32,591 bases of DNA from Elusimicrobia bacterium CG1_02_56_21 (GTDB lineage: Bacteria > Elusimicrobiota > Elusimicrobia > Elusimicrobiales > UBA9959), in assembly GCA_001871115.1 (NCBI GenBank), contig MNUR01000117.1:1-32591 (forward strand), in the 5' to 3' direction. Each line of letters starts with the position of its first letter. Positions within the stretch are counted from its first letter, which is position 1. Positions 7,385 to 14,317 of the stretch are shown piece by piece. Both the position numbers and the translations under genes were made by a program. Below the pieces are notes generated by a model. It made no database searches. It saw only the letters and a list, made by a program, of their open reading frames with translations, and had not been told where the DNA came from.

Positions 7385-9237
7385 AACTTTACCTGAAAAC
7401 CGTAGTCTTTATACTGTTTATAGTAATTTCCGCTTTCTGGATAAATATTTACTATTCCGGGCTGGCGGTTTCTAAAGCTATGAGCGCCCAGATAGCGGAC
7501 ACCGCTGCCGCGGCGGCCGAAAGTCTTTACCCTGAACTGAGAAAAGCTCTGTTCACGGGCAACGAGATGGACGGGATCAAGGCCCTGCACGAATACTCCC
7601 AAAAAACCGGCGCTGTTTACGCGGGCCTGCTGGCCCCGAACGGAAGCGTCATCGCGCATACCAACGTAGCTATGGCGGGGAAAACAATAGACCACTCGCT
7701 GATGCGCAAGGGGCTCCGCAGCGGAGAGCCGGTCTCCGGCAGGTCTCTGCACAACGGGATCGAGGTAGTAGATACTTTTATCCCTCTGCCAAAAGAGAAA
7801 AGCGAGGGCGAGGACTTTCTGTTCCAGGAACAGGATGCGGAGGACAAGATAGCCGGGTATCTGACAGCCGGCCTGCCGCTTGACCCGGCCCGGAAAGCTG
7901 AAAAAGAGATCATATTCAACCTGCTTACGCTGGCGCTTATCATCGCGGCCGCGGCCATTCTTTTATCGGCGCTTTTCGCGAGAGTCATACTCCGGCAGGT
8001 CGCCCTGCTGAGGACGGGAATAGCCAAAGTGCGCGAAGGCGATTACGATTTTTCCGTACCTGTGATCTCCCGCGACGAACTGGGAGACGTAGCGGAGAGC
8101 TTTAACAAACTGAGCAAGGGGCTGTCTGAAACCACCGTTTCAAAACAATACCTGGACTCGGTACTTGAAAGCATGCCGGACCCTCTTATAATAACCGATG
8201 AAAACGGCTTCATACTGAAAGCCAATCCAGCGGCCGTTGCTTTTTCCGGCTATGATTTCCCGCTTCCCGGCCCGCAGAACCTGAAAGATATCCTTGAGCC
8301 GCAGGTGGAAGGCGCGGCGGAGCCGTTCGCGCTTCTCTCCTGGGGCGGACATATAAAAGAACTCGACCTCTGGCTTAAAGCCAAGGACGGCGAAAGGCTG
8401 CCGGTGATGCTTTCCGCCGCTTTCATTGGCGGGGAAAACCGCAGGCAGATCGTATCCGTCCTTAAAGACATGTCTCAGCACAAAGAATCGGAAGCCAGGC
8501 TTGCGCAGTACCTCAAGGAAGTAGAGACGGTGAACAACGAACTGGACGCCTTTGCCCACACGGTCTCGCACGACCTGAAAGAACCCTTGCGCGGGATCGA
8601 GATGTTCTCCGGGATGCTGCTTTCCGACTATAGCAGGAAACTTGACCCGCAGGCGGATGACTACCTTAACAGGGTGGTTAAAGCCTCAGGCCGGATGCGG
8701 CGCCTTATAGACGACCTGCTCAGTTACGCCCGGATAGCCCGCGTTCGCAACCCCTACGAGCTCGTCTCTACCGCAGAACTCGCCAAAGAGGCGGTGGCCG
8801 GGCTGGCCGTTATGATAGAGGAGCGCAGGGCCGAAGTCAAAGTCTCAGAAAAGCTGCCCGATATTTTCTGCGACCCGGTGAAAATGGGCCAGTTTTTCCA
8901 GAACCTGATCAGCAACGCTTTAAAATACAACGATAGTTCCGTGCCGCAGGTGGAGATCAACGCGGAAAGGTTCGGGGAGTATTACTGGAAGTTCTCGTTC
9001 AAAGACAACGGCATCGGGATACCGCGCCAGTACTACGAAGAGATCTTCAAAATATTCAAGCGCCTGCACGCGCGCCAGGAATACAGCGGCGGCACGGGCG
9101 CCGGCCTTGCTATAGCGAAGAAAATAATAGAGGAGCACGGCGGTAAGCTCTGGGTTGAATCCGAGAAGCATAAAGGGTCGGTGTTCTACGCGCTGCTCCC
9201 CTCGGATCTGCGCAAAAAGCCTAAGGAGGACAGATGA
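7381..9237 (+). CDS. Membrane sensor histidine kinase (HAMP-PAS-HisKA-HATPase)
   Basis: The 618-residue kinase has a first transmembrane helix (about residues 7-25), a periplasmic sensor region to about 184, a second helix (about 186-207), a HAMP linker (about 205-255), a PAS domain (about 258-370) and a HisKA domain whose H-box HTVSHDLKEPLRG places the phospho-acceptor at His397. The HATPase domain follows with the N-box NLISNALKYN, G1 DNGIGIP and G2 GGTGAGLAIAKKI. It would autophosphorylate and pass phosphate to the receiver encoded next, with which it overlaps by four bases. The upstream binding protein is translationally coupled too, so a ligand-loaded binding protein contacting the periplasmic domain is a reasonable model. 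The H-box type is common in kinases paired with Rcp1-like single receivers. Confidence 0.93.
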   Translation: MKLYLKTVVFILFIVISAFWINIYYSGLAVSKAMSAQIADTAAAAAESLYPELRKALFTGNEMDGIKALHEYSQKTGAVYAGLLAPNGSVIAHTNVAMAGKTIDHSLMRKGLRSGEPVSGRSLHNGIEVVDTFIPLPKEKSEGEDFLFQEQDAEDKIAGYLTAGLPLDPARKAEKEIIFNLLTLALIIAAAAILLSALFARVILRQVALLRTGIAKVREGDYDFSVPVISRDELGDVAESFNKLSKGLSETTVSKQYLDSVLESMPDPLIITDENGFILKANPAAVAFSGYDFPLPGPQNLKDILEPQVEGAAEPFALLSWGGHIKELDLWLKAKDGERLPVMLSAAFIGGENRRQIVSVLKDMSQHKESEARLAQYLKEVETVNNELDAFAHTVSHDLKEPLRGIEMFSGMLLSDYSRKLDPQADDYLNRVVKASGRMRRLIDDLLSYARIARVRNPYELVSTAELAKEAVAGLAVMIEERRAEVKVSEKLPDIFCDPVKMGQFFQNLISNALKYNDSSVPQVEINAERFGEYYWKFSFKDNGIGIPRQYYEEIFKIFKRLHARQEYSGGTGAGLAIAKKIIEEHGGKLWVESEKHKGSVFYALLPSDLRKKPKEDR

Positions 9238-9677
9238 TCAACGAAAAAGGTAAGTTAAGCCTGCTGCTGGTGGAAGACAACGAAGACGACGTGCTGATAG
9301 CCCGGCGGGCCTTCAAAGAATTTAAGTTTATTTCAGAAGTGCATATAGCCCGCGACGGACAACAGGCCCTCGACATGCTTTCTTCCCCGGGAGCAGCCGG
9401 GAGCCCGAAAGCGCTGCGGCCGTCGATAATACTTCTGGACATCACCCTGCCGCTGATGGACGGGATAGCCCTGCTCAGGCGCCTGAAGGCTGACCCTGCC
9501 CTGCGCCCGATCCCGGTTATCATGCTCACGACCTCTTCGAGGGACGAGGATGTGGTGCGAAGTTATCAGAACGGAGCCGCTTCCTATATTACGAAGCCGG
9601 CTTCGCTGGAAGAATTCCTGGAGCTCGCGCGAAGGTTCGAGATGTATTGGGTTTCCGTTTCAAAACTGCCGCTTTAA
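9234..9677 (+). CDS. Single-domain response regulator (Rcp1-like receiver)
   Basis: This 147-residue protein is only a receiver domain. It carries the acidic pocket VEDNEDD (residues 13-19), the phospho-accepting Asp69 in LLDITLP, the switch Thr at about 100 (MLTTSS) and Lys122 in ITKPAS. There is no DNA-binding or enzymatic output, so it must act by protein contact, as CheY and Rcp1 do. The ATG overlaps the kinase stop (ATGA), and the GAF-domain gene follows after 8 bases, making that protein the obvious candidate target. The length, with a slightly long loop after residue 50, is normal for the Rcp1 group. Confidence 0.93.
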   Translation: MINEKGKLSLLLVEDNEDDVLIARRAFKEFKFISEVHIARDGQQALDMLSSPGAAGSPKALRPSIILLDITLPLMDGIALLRRLKADPALRPIPVIMLTTSSRDEDVVRSYQNGAASYITKPASLEEFLELARRFEMYWVSVSKLPL

Positions 9678-9685
9678 GAGGTTAT

Positions 9686-10378
9686 ATGCCCGACAAACAC
9701 ATACTGCGCATCCCCGACATAGCCATTCTCAAGTGGCGGAACATCGCGGACCTCCTGGCCCAGCTGGCAGGGGTCCCCGCCGCTACAATAAATATAGCTG
9801 AGGAGGACTCCATCAGGGTCATAGCCCGGAGCACAGCCGCTGCAGGCGCGCCGGCGGAGCCGGATCAGGTGATAAACCTTAAGCCGGGACTCAAGGTCTA
9901 TTGCGCCGCCGTCATTGAATCCAGGGAAAAGCTCATAATATCCGACGCCACAAAAAGCGACTTCTGGAAAGACAGCGAAGGGGCCAAAGCCGGCTATATC
10001 GCCTACGCCGGGGTTCCGATCCTCCGCACGGACGGCGAGATCTTCGGCAGTATCTGCCTTTTCGACACCAGGCCGAACAATTTCGGCGGCAATATTATCC
10101 GCCTGATGGAAGAGTTCGCCGAGATCATAAACGGGCATCTGGAGCTGATAAGCAAGAACATCAGCCTTGAAGCGGCTCTCAAGGAAGTGCGCACACTGCA
10201 GGGACTTATCCCGATCTGCGCCCAGTGCAAGAAGATCCGGGACGATAAAGGCTTCTGGCAGAAAGTGGAGGTGTACCTGGAGGAGCGGTCAAACGCGCGG
10301 TTCACCCACGGCCTCTGCGAGGAATGCATGCATAAGCTTTACGGCAAGGAGAAGTGGTTTAAAGAGAAAGACAAGTAG
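9686..10378 (+). CDS. GAF-domain signalling protein with C-terminal Cys4 module
   Basis: The 230-residue soluble protein has a GAF domain (about residues 10-160; DATKSDFW, YAGVPILRTDGEIFGSICLFD are typical), a helical linker, and a C-terminal module with two Cys pairs: GLIPICAQCKKIRDD and LCEECMHKLY, separated by about 35 residues that include a conserved FWQKVEVYLEE. I know this module as a recurring tail on receiver, PAS and GAF proteins in environmental bacteria; it probably binds zinc, and its function is not established. The ATG at 9686 follows AGAGG and is preferred over an in-frame start inside the preceding gene. It is the last gene of the cassette, ending three bases before the converging mntP stop. 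It may be the output partner of the receiver. Confidence 0.85.
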   Translation: MPDKHILRIPDIAILKWRNIADLLAQLAGVPAATINIAEEDSIRVIARSTAAAGAPAEPDQVINLKPGLKVYCAAVIESREKLIISDATKSDFWKDSEGAKAGYIAYAGVPILRTDGEIFGSICLFDTRPNNFGGNIIRLMEEFAEIINGHLELISKNISLEAALKEVRTLQGLIPICAQCKKIRDDKGFWQKVEVYLEERSNARFTHGLCEECMHKLYGKEKWFKEKDK

Positions 10379-10381
10379 CGC

Positions 10382-10960
10382 TCAGGCTTTTCCCGAAAGA
10401 TGGGAGATCAGTATTTTCAGTCCTATACCTGTCAGGATCAGGCCGCCGGCGGCCTCTATTTTGTGTTCGAAGAAGTGGCCGCCCTTTGAGCCGATCTTGA
10501 CCCCTGCCAGAGACATCAGGAACGTCACGGCGCCTATTATCAGCACGGGCGCAATTATAGAAATATGCAGCAGGGAGAAAGTAAGCCCTACGGCCAGCGC
10601 GTCGATACTGGTGGCGATAGCCAGCACCGTAAGCGTACCGGTGTCGAAAGGACAGGTTTTGTCGCCGCCGCATTCCTCTTCTTCCTTTATCCTGAAGGAT
10701 TCGTAGACCATCTTGCCGCCAACGGCCGAAAGCAGGGTAAACGCCACCCAGTGGTCCCAGCCTGCTATAAAATCCTTCATGGCCAGGCCGGCCGCCCAGC
10801 CCAGCACCGGCATCATGGCCTGGAAGCCTCCGAAAAAAAGACCCATCTTGATAGCGTTTGGAACATGGAGCCGCTTCATAGTGGCCCCGCTGGCCACCGA
10901 GACGGCGAAAGCGTCCAGCGAAAGTCCCAGGGCTATAAAAAGTATTTCAAGAAATCCCAC
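10382..10960 (-). CDS. mntP: Manganese efflux pump MntP
   Basis: MntP exports Mn(II) across the inner membrane. The product (192 residues from the chosen start) has the expected six hydrophobic spans in two related halves and the conserved Asp motifs in helices 1 and 4 (GLSLDAFAVS and ATSIDALAVG). Length and pattern agree with the family. The central cytoplasmic loop is acidic and carries a Cys pair (EEEECGGDKTC) that might bind metal, an addition I do not recall from E. coli MntP. The start is uncertain: a GTG at 10960 matches family N-termini and lies 6 bases after a TATAAT box, while a TTG at 11002 would add 14 poorly conserved residues. Neither has a clear Shine-Dalgarno. No yybP-ykoY riboswitch is visible upstream. 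Confidence 0.88.
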   Translation of the reverse strand: MGFLEILFIALGLSLDAFAVSVASGATMKRLHVPNAIKMGLFFGGFQAMMPVLGWAAGLAMKDFIAGWDHWVAFTLLSAVGGKMVYESFRIKEEEECGGDKTCPFDTGTLTVLAIATSIDALAVGLTFSLLHISIIAPVLIIGAVTFLMSLAGVKIGSKGGHFFEHKIEAAGGLILTGIGLKILISHLSGKA

Positions 10961-10966
10961 CGGATA

Positions 10967-10972
10967 ATTATA
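10967..10972 (-). promoter_or_regulatory. Consensus -10 box of mntP
   Basis: A perfect TATAAT on the minus strand ends 6 bases before the GTG start proposed for mntP, so the transcript would begin at or next to the start codon. The -35 region is poor. Seen directly; promoter function inferred. Confidence 0.4.
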
Positions 10973-11098
10973 CAAAACCGCACAGCCGGAGATTAGCCGC
11001 AAACAGGCACAGGATGCGCAGTAGGGGGCGGGAAGAACTTTATATAAGCAAAGATCAGAATACTAAGGCAGGTTCTCCGTATCTTAACCTGATTTAAC

Positions 11099-11127
11099 TT
11101 GTACGCGCACTTTTCTTTTAATATATT
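11099..11127 (+). promoter_or_regulatory. Sigma-70-like promoter of the TIGR03546/TIGR03545 pair
   Basis: TTGTAC (11099-11104) and TATATT (11122-11127) are separated by exactly 17 bases, a near-consensus sigma-70 arrangement. The -10 ends 7 bases before the ATG at 11135 and no Shine-Dalgarno intervenes, so the mRNA is probably leaderless. Confidence 0.55.
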
Positions 11128-11134
11128 AAACCTT

Positions 11135-11647
11135 ATGAACCCAATAGCCTTGATCCGCCAGTTTTTTAAGGGCCTCACCGCCGAGACTACGCCGGGCCAG
11201 ATAGGGGCCGGAATAATGCTCGGCTTCCTTATCGGGCTTATGCCTAAAGCGACCCTCACGGCCCAGTTCCTGATAGTCCTGATGATGGCCACGCGGGTAA
11301 ATATCCCGATGGCTATAATCACCGTCTTCGCGGTAAGCCTGATAAACCCGCTTTTCGACAGGCTGACCGACCCCATAGGCTACGCCCTGCTTACCAGCGA
11401 AGCCCTGCGCCCGTTCTGGACAAAACTTTACAATATGCCCATAGCGCCCTGGACCGGGTTCAACAACACCGTGGTCCCGGGCGGCCTTGTGCTGGGCGCG
11501 CTGCTCTCGGCCCCGGTCTATTTAGCGGGCCGCAGGTTCGGAGTTTTTTATAACGATAAATTCCGGGACCGGCTGATGAATTCTAAATTCATAAAAAGTC
11601 TCAGGGCTTCCGTACTTCTAGACTGGTATTTCAAGGGGGAGGCTTAA
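11135..11647 (+). CDS. TIGR03546 family membrane protein (DUF2062-like)
   Basis: The 170-residue protein is mostly hydrophobic with about four membrane spans: GAGIMLGFLIGLMPKATLTAQFLIVLMM, IPMAIITVFAVSLINPLFDRL and VVPGGLVLGALLSAPVYLAG cover the clearest ones (read with breaks between them). The GQIGAGIMLGFLIGLMP and NPLFDRLTDPIG segments are the family hallmarks. TIGR03546 proteins occur as a two-gene pair with TIGR03545, only in bacteria with outer membranes; the function is unknown. That partner follows here after one base. The start at 11135 is chosen over an upstream TTG because it matches the family start and the promoter geometry. A role in envelope assembly or lipid handling is only a guess from distribution. 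Confidence 0.8.
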   Translation: MNPIALIRQFFKGLTAETTPGQIGAGIMLGFLIGLMPKATLTAQFLIVLMMATRVNIPMAIITVFAVSLINPLFDRLTDPIGYALLTSEALRPFWTKLYNMPIAPWTGFNNTVVPGGLVLGALLSAPVYLAGRRFGVFYNDKFRDRLMNSKFIKSLRASVLLDWYFKGEA

Positions 11648-11648
11648 T

Positions 11649-13406
11649 ATGCGCTGGTCATATATAGCTCCGCGCCTGACCCTGCTGCTGCTGCTCTGGG
11701 CCTTTTTCTTTTTCGCTTTCGACCCGCTCCTCAAATGGGGGCTTATTAAAGGGATAGAAAAAGGAGCGAAGGCAAAAGCCGGAATTGTTTCGCTCAAAAC
11801 CAGCTTCCTCCATCCCTCGCTGAAGATCTCCGGTCTCAGCATAGCCGACTCCGGGAAAGAATACCGCAACCTTGTAGAATTCTCCGAGTTGTCTTTCTAC
11901 GCGGAGGGCGCGCCGCTGCTTGAGAAAAAACTTATAGTGGAGAACGCCTCTCTTAAGGGCCTGAAGTTCGGAACCCCGCGCAAGACCTCGGGAAGGCTGG
12001 CTTTCGTAAAAGAAGAGCCCTCCCCGCTGGTCGACGCTATGGCCGCCGAGTCAAAGAACTTCGCGCTTGACCGCGCCTCCGAGGCCAAAGCGGACCTGAG
12101 CGCGGACTACAAGGTTGACCCGGCCGGGCTGGAATCGGTCAGGCTCGCAAAAAAGCTGGAGGAGTCCTATCAGAAGGACTACGCCGCCATCTCGGAAAGC
12201 ATGGATCCTAAAAAGTATCAAGACCGCCTCGATGCGCTGAACGCGCGCTATGAGAATGCGAAGAACGAAAAGAATTTCACCAGGCAGGCTAAGGATTACG
12301 CCGAGATAGGCAAAGAAGTGAACAAGCTGACCGCGGACTTTAAAAAAGACAAAGAGCAGGCCGAAGCCTCCCTCGCCAGGGCGAAGGAAGGGTTTAAAGC
12401 CCTCGAGGCGGCGCGCAAAAAAGACCTGGCCGATGTAATGGCCAAAATGAAGCTTCCGTCCCTAGACGCACAATCAATATCCCGGATGCTGGCCGGGCCG
12501 CTGATAGCGGAGAAAACCGCGCAGGCCATGAAGTGGATGACCCTGGCCCGCAAATATATGCCGGCAGGAACAAAGGGCGTCCTTAAGAACGAGGCGCCCC
12601 GCGGGAGAGAAGTACATTTCCCTAAAGAGAGATCATACCCCGCGCTGCTGGTGCGCAAGCTGTCCCTTACCGGGGAACTCGGGCTTGAGGACCCGCTGGA
12701 ATACAGCGGAACCGTAGAAGGCCTGACCACCCAGCCCCGGGTGTACGGAAAGCCCGCCACAGCCGTGGTAACCGGGTCGGAAGGCGCGCGCAGACTGCGC
12801 TTTAAGCTTTCCGTAGACGCTACCGGCAAAGAAGTGAATACGGACACGGAATTTTCCTGCGAGGGGATGCCGGTAAAGCAGCTGCGGCTGGGCTCTCCGG
12901 CTTCTTTCCTGGTGGATATCACCGGCGGCACAGGTGCCTTTACGGCAGTCCTTAAAACGGCCGGGGAAGAGATCCGGGGCAAAGCCTCGGCCCGGCTGTC
13001 CGGCGCGTCTTTTAAACCCAATGCGGAGAAAGTAAAAGCCGCGCCGCTGCGTTCGGCTATAGAGTCCTCTTTCGCGGGGCTTTCCTCCGCCGTTATCGGG
13101 ACGGATATTTCCGGCACGGTCAGGGACCCGAAACTGGCCATAAACACGGACCTCGCCAACGCATTATCAAAAGCTTTCTCCGGCGCAATGGGCGCGGAAG
13201 TAAACAAAGCCCGGGAAGCGGCTCAGAAAAAAGTGAACGAAGCTCTTAAGCCTTACGCTGACAGGCTCGATAACCTGGCCGCAGCCAAACAGACCGAGCT
13301 GAACGGAAAGCTTAAGGACGCCGAATCAAAAGTATCCGGGGCTGGAGATAAAATACTCAAAGGCCTCGTCCCGCATAAACTAAAATTGCCGAAGTTCAAG
13401 CTGTAA
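11649..13406 (+). CDS. TIGR03545 family envelope protein with coiled coil
   Basis: This 585-residue protein has one N-terminal membrane anchor (about residues 10-27), an AsmA-like beta-rich opening (LKTSFLHPSLKISGLSIADS, residues about 50-70), a long charged coiled-coil stretch (about 150-265, rich in Lys, Glu and Ala), a beta-rich middle (about 330-470) and a second helical region near the C-terminus. By family knowledge TIGR03545 is restricted to diderm bacteria and travels with TIGR03546. The layout of an inner-membrane anchor followed by a large periplasmic region with AsmA-type strands is compatible with an intermembrane bridge, but that is inference. A strong Shine-Dalgarno (GGGGGAGG) precedes the ATG, one base after the upstream stop. 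A plus-strand hairpin with a T run follows the gene. Confidence 0.8.
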   Translation: MRWSYIAPRLTLLLLLWAFFFFAFDPLLKWGLIKGIEKGAKAKAGIVSLKTSFLHPSLKISGLSIADSGKEYRNLVEFSELSFYAEGAPLLEKKLIVENASLKGLKFGTPRKTSGRLAFVKEEPSPLVDAMAAESKNFALDRASEAKADLSADYKVDPAGLESVRLAKKLEESYQKDYAAISESMDPKKYQDRLDALNARYENAKNEKNFTRQAKDYAEIGKEVNKLTADFKKDKEQAEASLARAKEGFKALEAARKKDLADVMAKMKLPSLDAQSISRMLAGPLIAEKTAQAMKWMTLARKYMPAGTKGVLKNEAPRGREVHFPKERSYPALLVRKLSLTGELGLEDPLEYSGTVEGLTTQPRVYGKPATAVVTGSEGARRLRFKLSVDATGKEVNTDTEFSCEGMPVKQLRLGSPASFLVDITGGTGAFTAVLKTAGEEIRGKASARLSGASFKPNAEKVKAAPLRSAIESSFAGLSSAVIGTDISGTVRDPKLAINTDLANALSKAFSGAMGAEVNKAREAAQKKVNEALKPYADRLDNLAAAKQTELNGKLKDAESKVSGAGDKILKGLVPHKLKLPKFKL

Positions 13407-13407
13407 T

Positions 13408-13435
13408 AAAAAGCGCCCGGCTCTTTCCGGGCGCT
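13408..13435 (-). terminator. Rho-independent terminator of the Mrp/Cys-rich protein operon
   Basis: A perfect 9-base-pair stem (AGCGCCCGG with CCGGGCGCT, six-base loop) is followed on the minus strand by TTTTT, fitting the convergent minus-strand gene that ends at 13475. On the plus strand no T run follows. Confidence 0.7.
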
Positions 13436-13441
13436 CCGCTC

Positions 13442-13476
13442 CAGAACCCCGGGCCCCCGGCCCCGGGTTCTGTTTT
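13442..13476 (+). terminator. Rho-independent terminator of the TIGR03545 operon
   Basis: CAGAACCCCGGG pairs with CCCGGGTTCTG (11 pairs, one bulge) around a short C/G loop, followed by TTTTA on the plus strand. It lies after the plus-strand pair and overlaps the stop codon of the converging gene. Confidence 0.65.
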
Positions 13477-14317
13477 ACCGGGCCGGGGGAGGAGCCAGGG
13501 CGAGGCAGTAATTTTCAAATACAAATTTCTCCGTCGCTGGAGTTGTCTTCCGCGCGCGGCACACATTGGAATTAGGCGGGCAGAACTGGGCGAGCTCGTC
13601 ATCCTCCGCTACGTGGCCCTCGCAGTTATCGCAGATAATAGCCAGCGTTTTCATAACCTGTTTATTTTTCTGCTCCTGCAGGAGTGCAAAAAACTTCTTA
13701 ATATCGTCTTTTATGCGCCCGGCAAAAGTGCGCGTTGGATAGACCAGGCTGATTTTAGGCTTGCACAGTTTCGCCCAGGAACCGGCCGGCGCGCCCTGAC
13801 CCCCGAAGTAGGTCTGGGTCCGGCTTATTACAAGCGCTCTGTCGCTTTTCGGGGCGGGAGCAGAGGGGGAATACTTGCTGTGAGAGGTAAAGCCGGCGAA
13901 CAGGTCATAGTCGGACATGCAGGCTGAAGAGTCAGGATAGACGCGCTCGCGGTCCTGCCCCGTTATAAAAGCGCCCCTGGTGTCGCCGTCCCCGACAAAG
14001 AAAAAACCGAGTACGCCGGGGCGCATCAGGCTGTCCATTACTTCGCCGGCGGTAAGGCCGGTATAACCCTCTACCATGGCGTTCGGGTAGAGCAGGGGAA
14101 GGCCTTCCGAGAACAAAGCCTCGGCGTCGTCGCAGGATTTGGCGCTGATAACATCTTTCTTTTTTCCTCCGGGAGAGCAGCTGCCCAGGTATACGATAAG
14201 CTTTCCGGAGGCGCAGAAATTTATCGCCGGCGGCTCGGCGCCTTTCTGGCCGAAGGGCCTGAATTCCGCCCTGAGAGGAGAAGCGGCCAGAGCGGGCAAA
14301 AGCAATAGCCTTATCAT
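13475..14317 (-). CDS. Secreted 10-cysteine protein of unknown function
   Basis: I do not recognise this 280-residue protein. It begins with a short signal peptide (MIRLLLLPALAASPLRA) and the mature part has ten Cys (35, 47, 62, 133, 185, 229, 232, 246, 253, 271), an even number that fits disulfides in an oxidising compartment; Cys229-x2-Cys232 could instead be a redox or metal pair. The first part contains Gly-rich strand-turn segments (LIVYLGSCSPGGKKK; GFFFVGDGDTRGAFITG) and the middle an RALVISRTQTYFGG strand, suggesting an alpha/beta domain. It overlaps the stop of the Mrp gene by one base (TGATG), so the two are translationally coupled, although a cytosolic Fe-S carrier and an exported protein make an odd pair. 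A minus-strand terminator follows the gene. Confidence 0.75.
   Translation of the reverse strand: MIRLLLLPALAASPLRAEFRPFGQKGAEPPAINFCASGKLIVYLGSCSPGGKKKDVISAKSCDDAEALFSEGLPLLYPNAMVEGYTGLTAGEVMDSLMRPGVLGFFFVGDGDTRGAFITGQDRERVYPDSSACMSDYDLFAGFTSHSKYSPSAPAPKSDRALVISRTQTYFGGQGAPAGSWAKLCKPKISLVYPTRTFAGRIKDDIKKFFALLQEQKNKQVMKTLAIICDNCEGHVAEDDELAQFCPPNSNVCRARKTTPATEKFVFENYCLALAPPPAR

Noticed and set aside
10961..11134. Possible manganese riboswitch (yybP-ykoY) before mntP
   Set aside because: No match to the conserved loops on the minus strand, and the TATAAT box next to the start codon leaves no room for a leader.
12296..13207. 303-codon open frame antisense to the TIGR03545 gene
   Set aside because: Ser/Pro-rich shadow translation without start signals or domains; the plus-strand gene is well supported.
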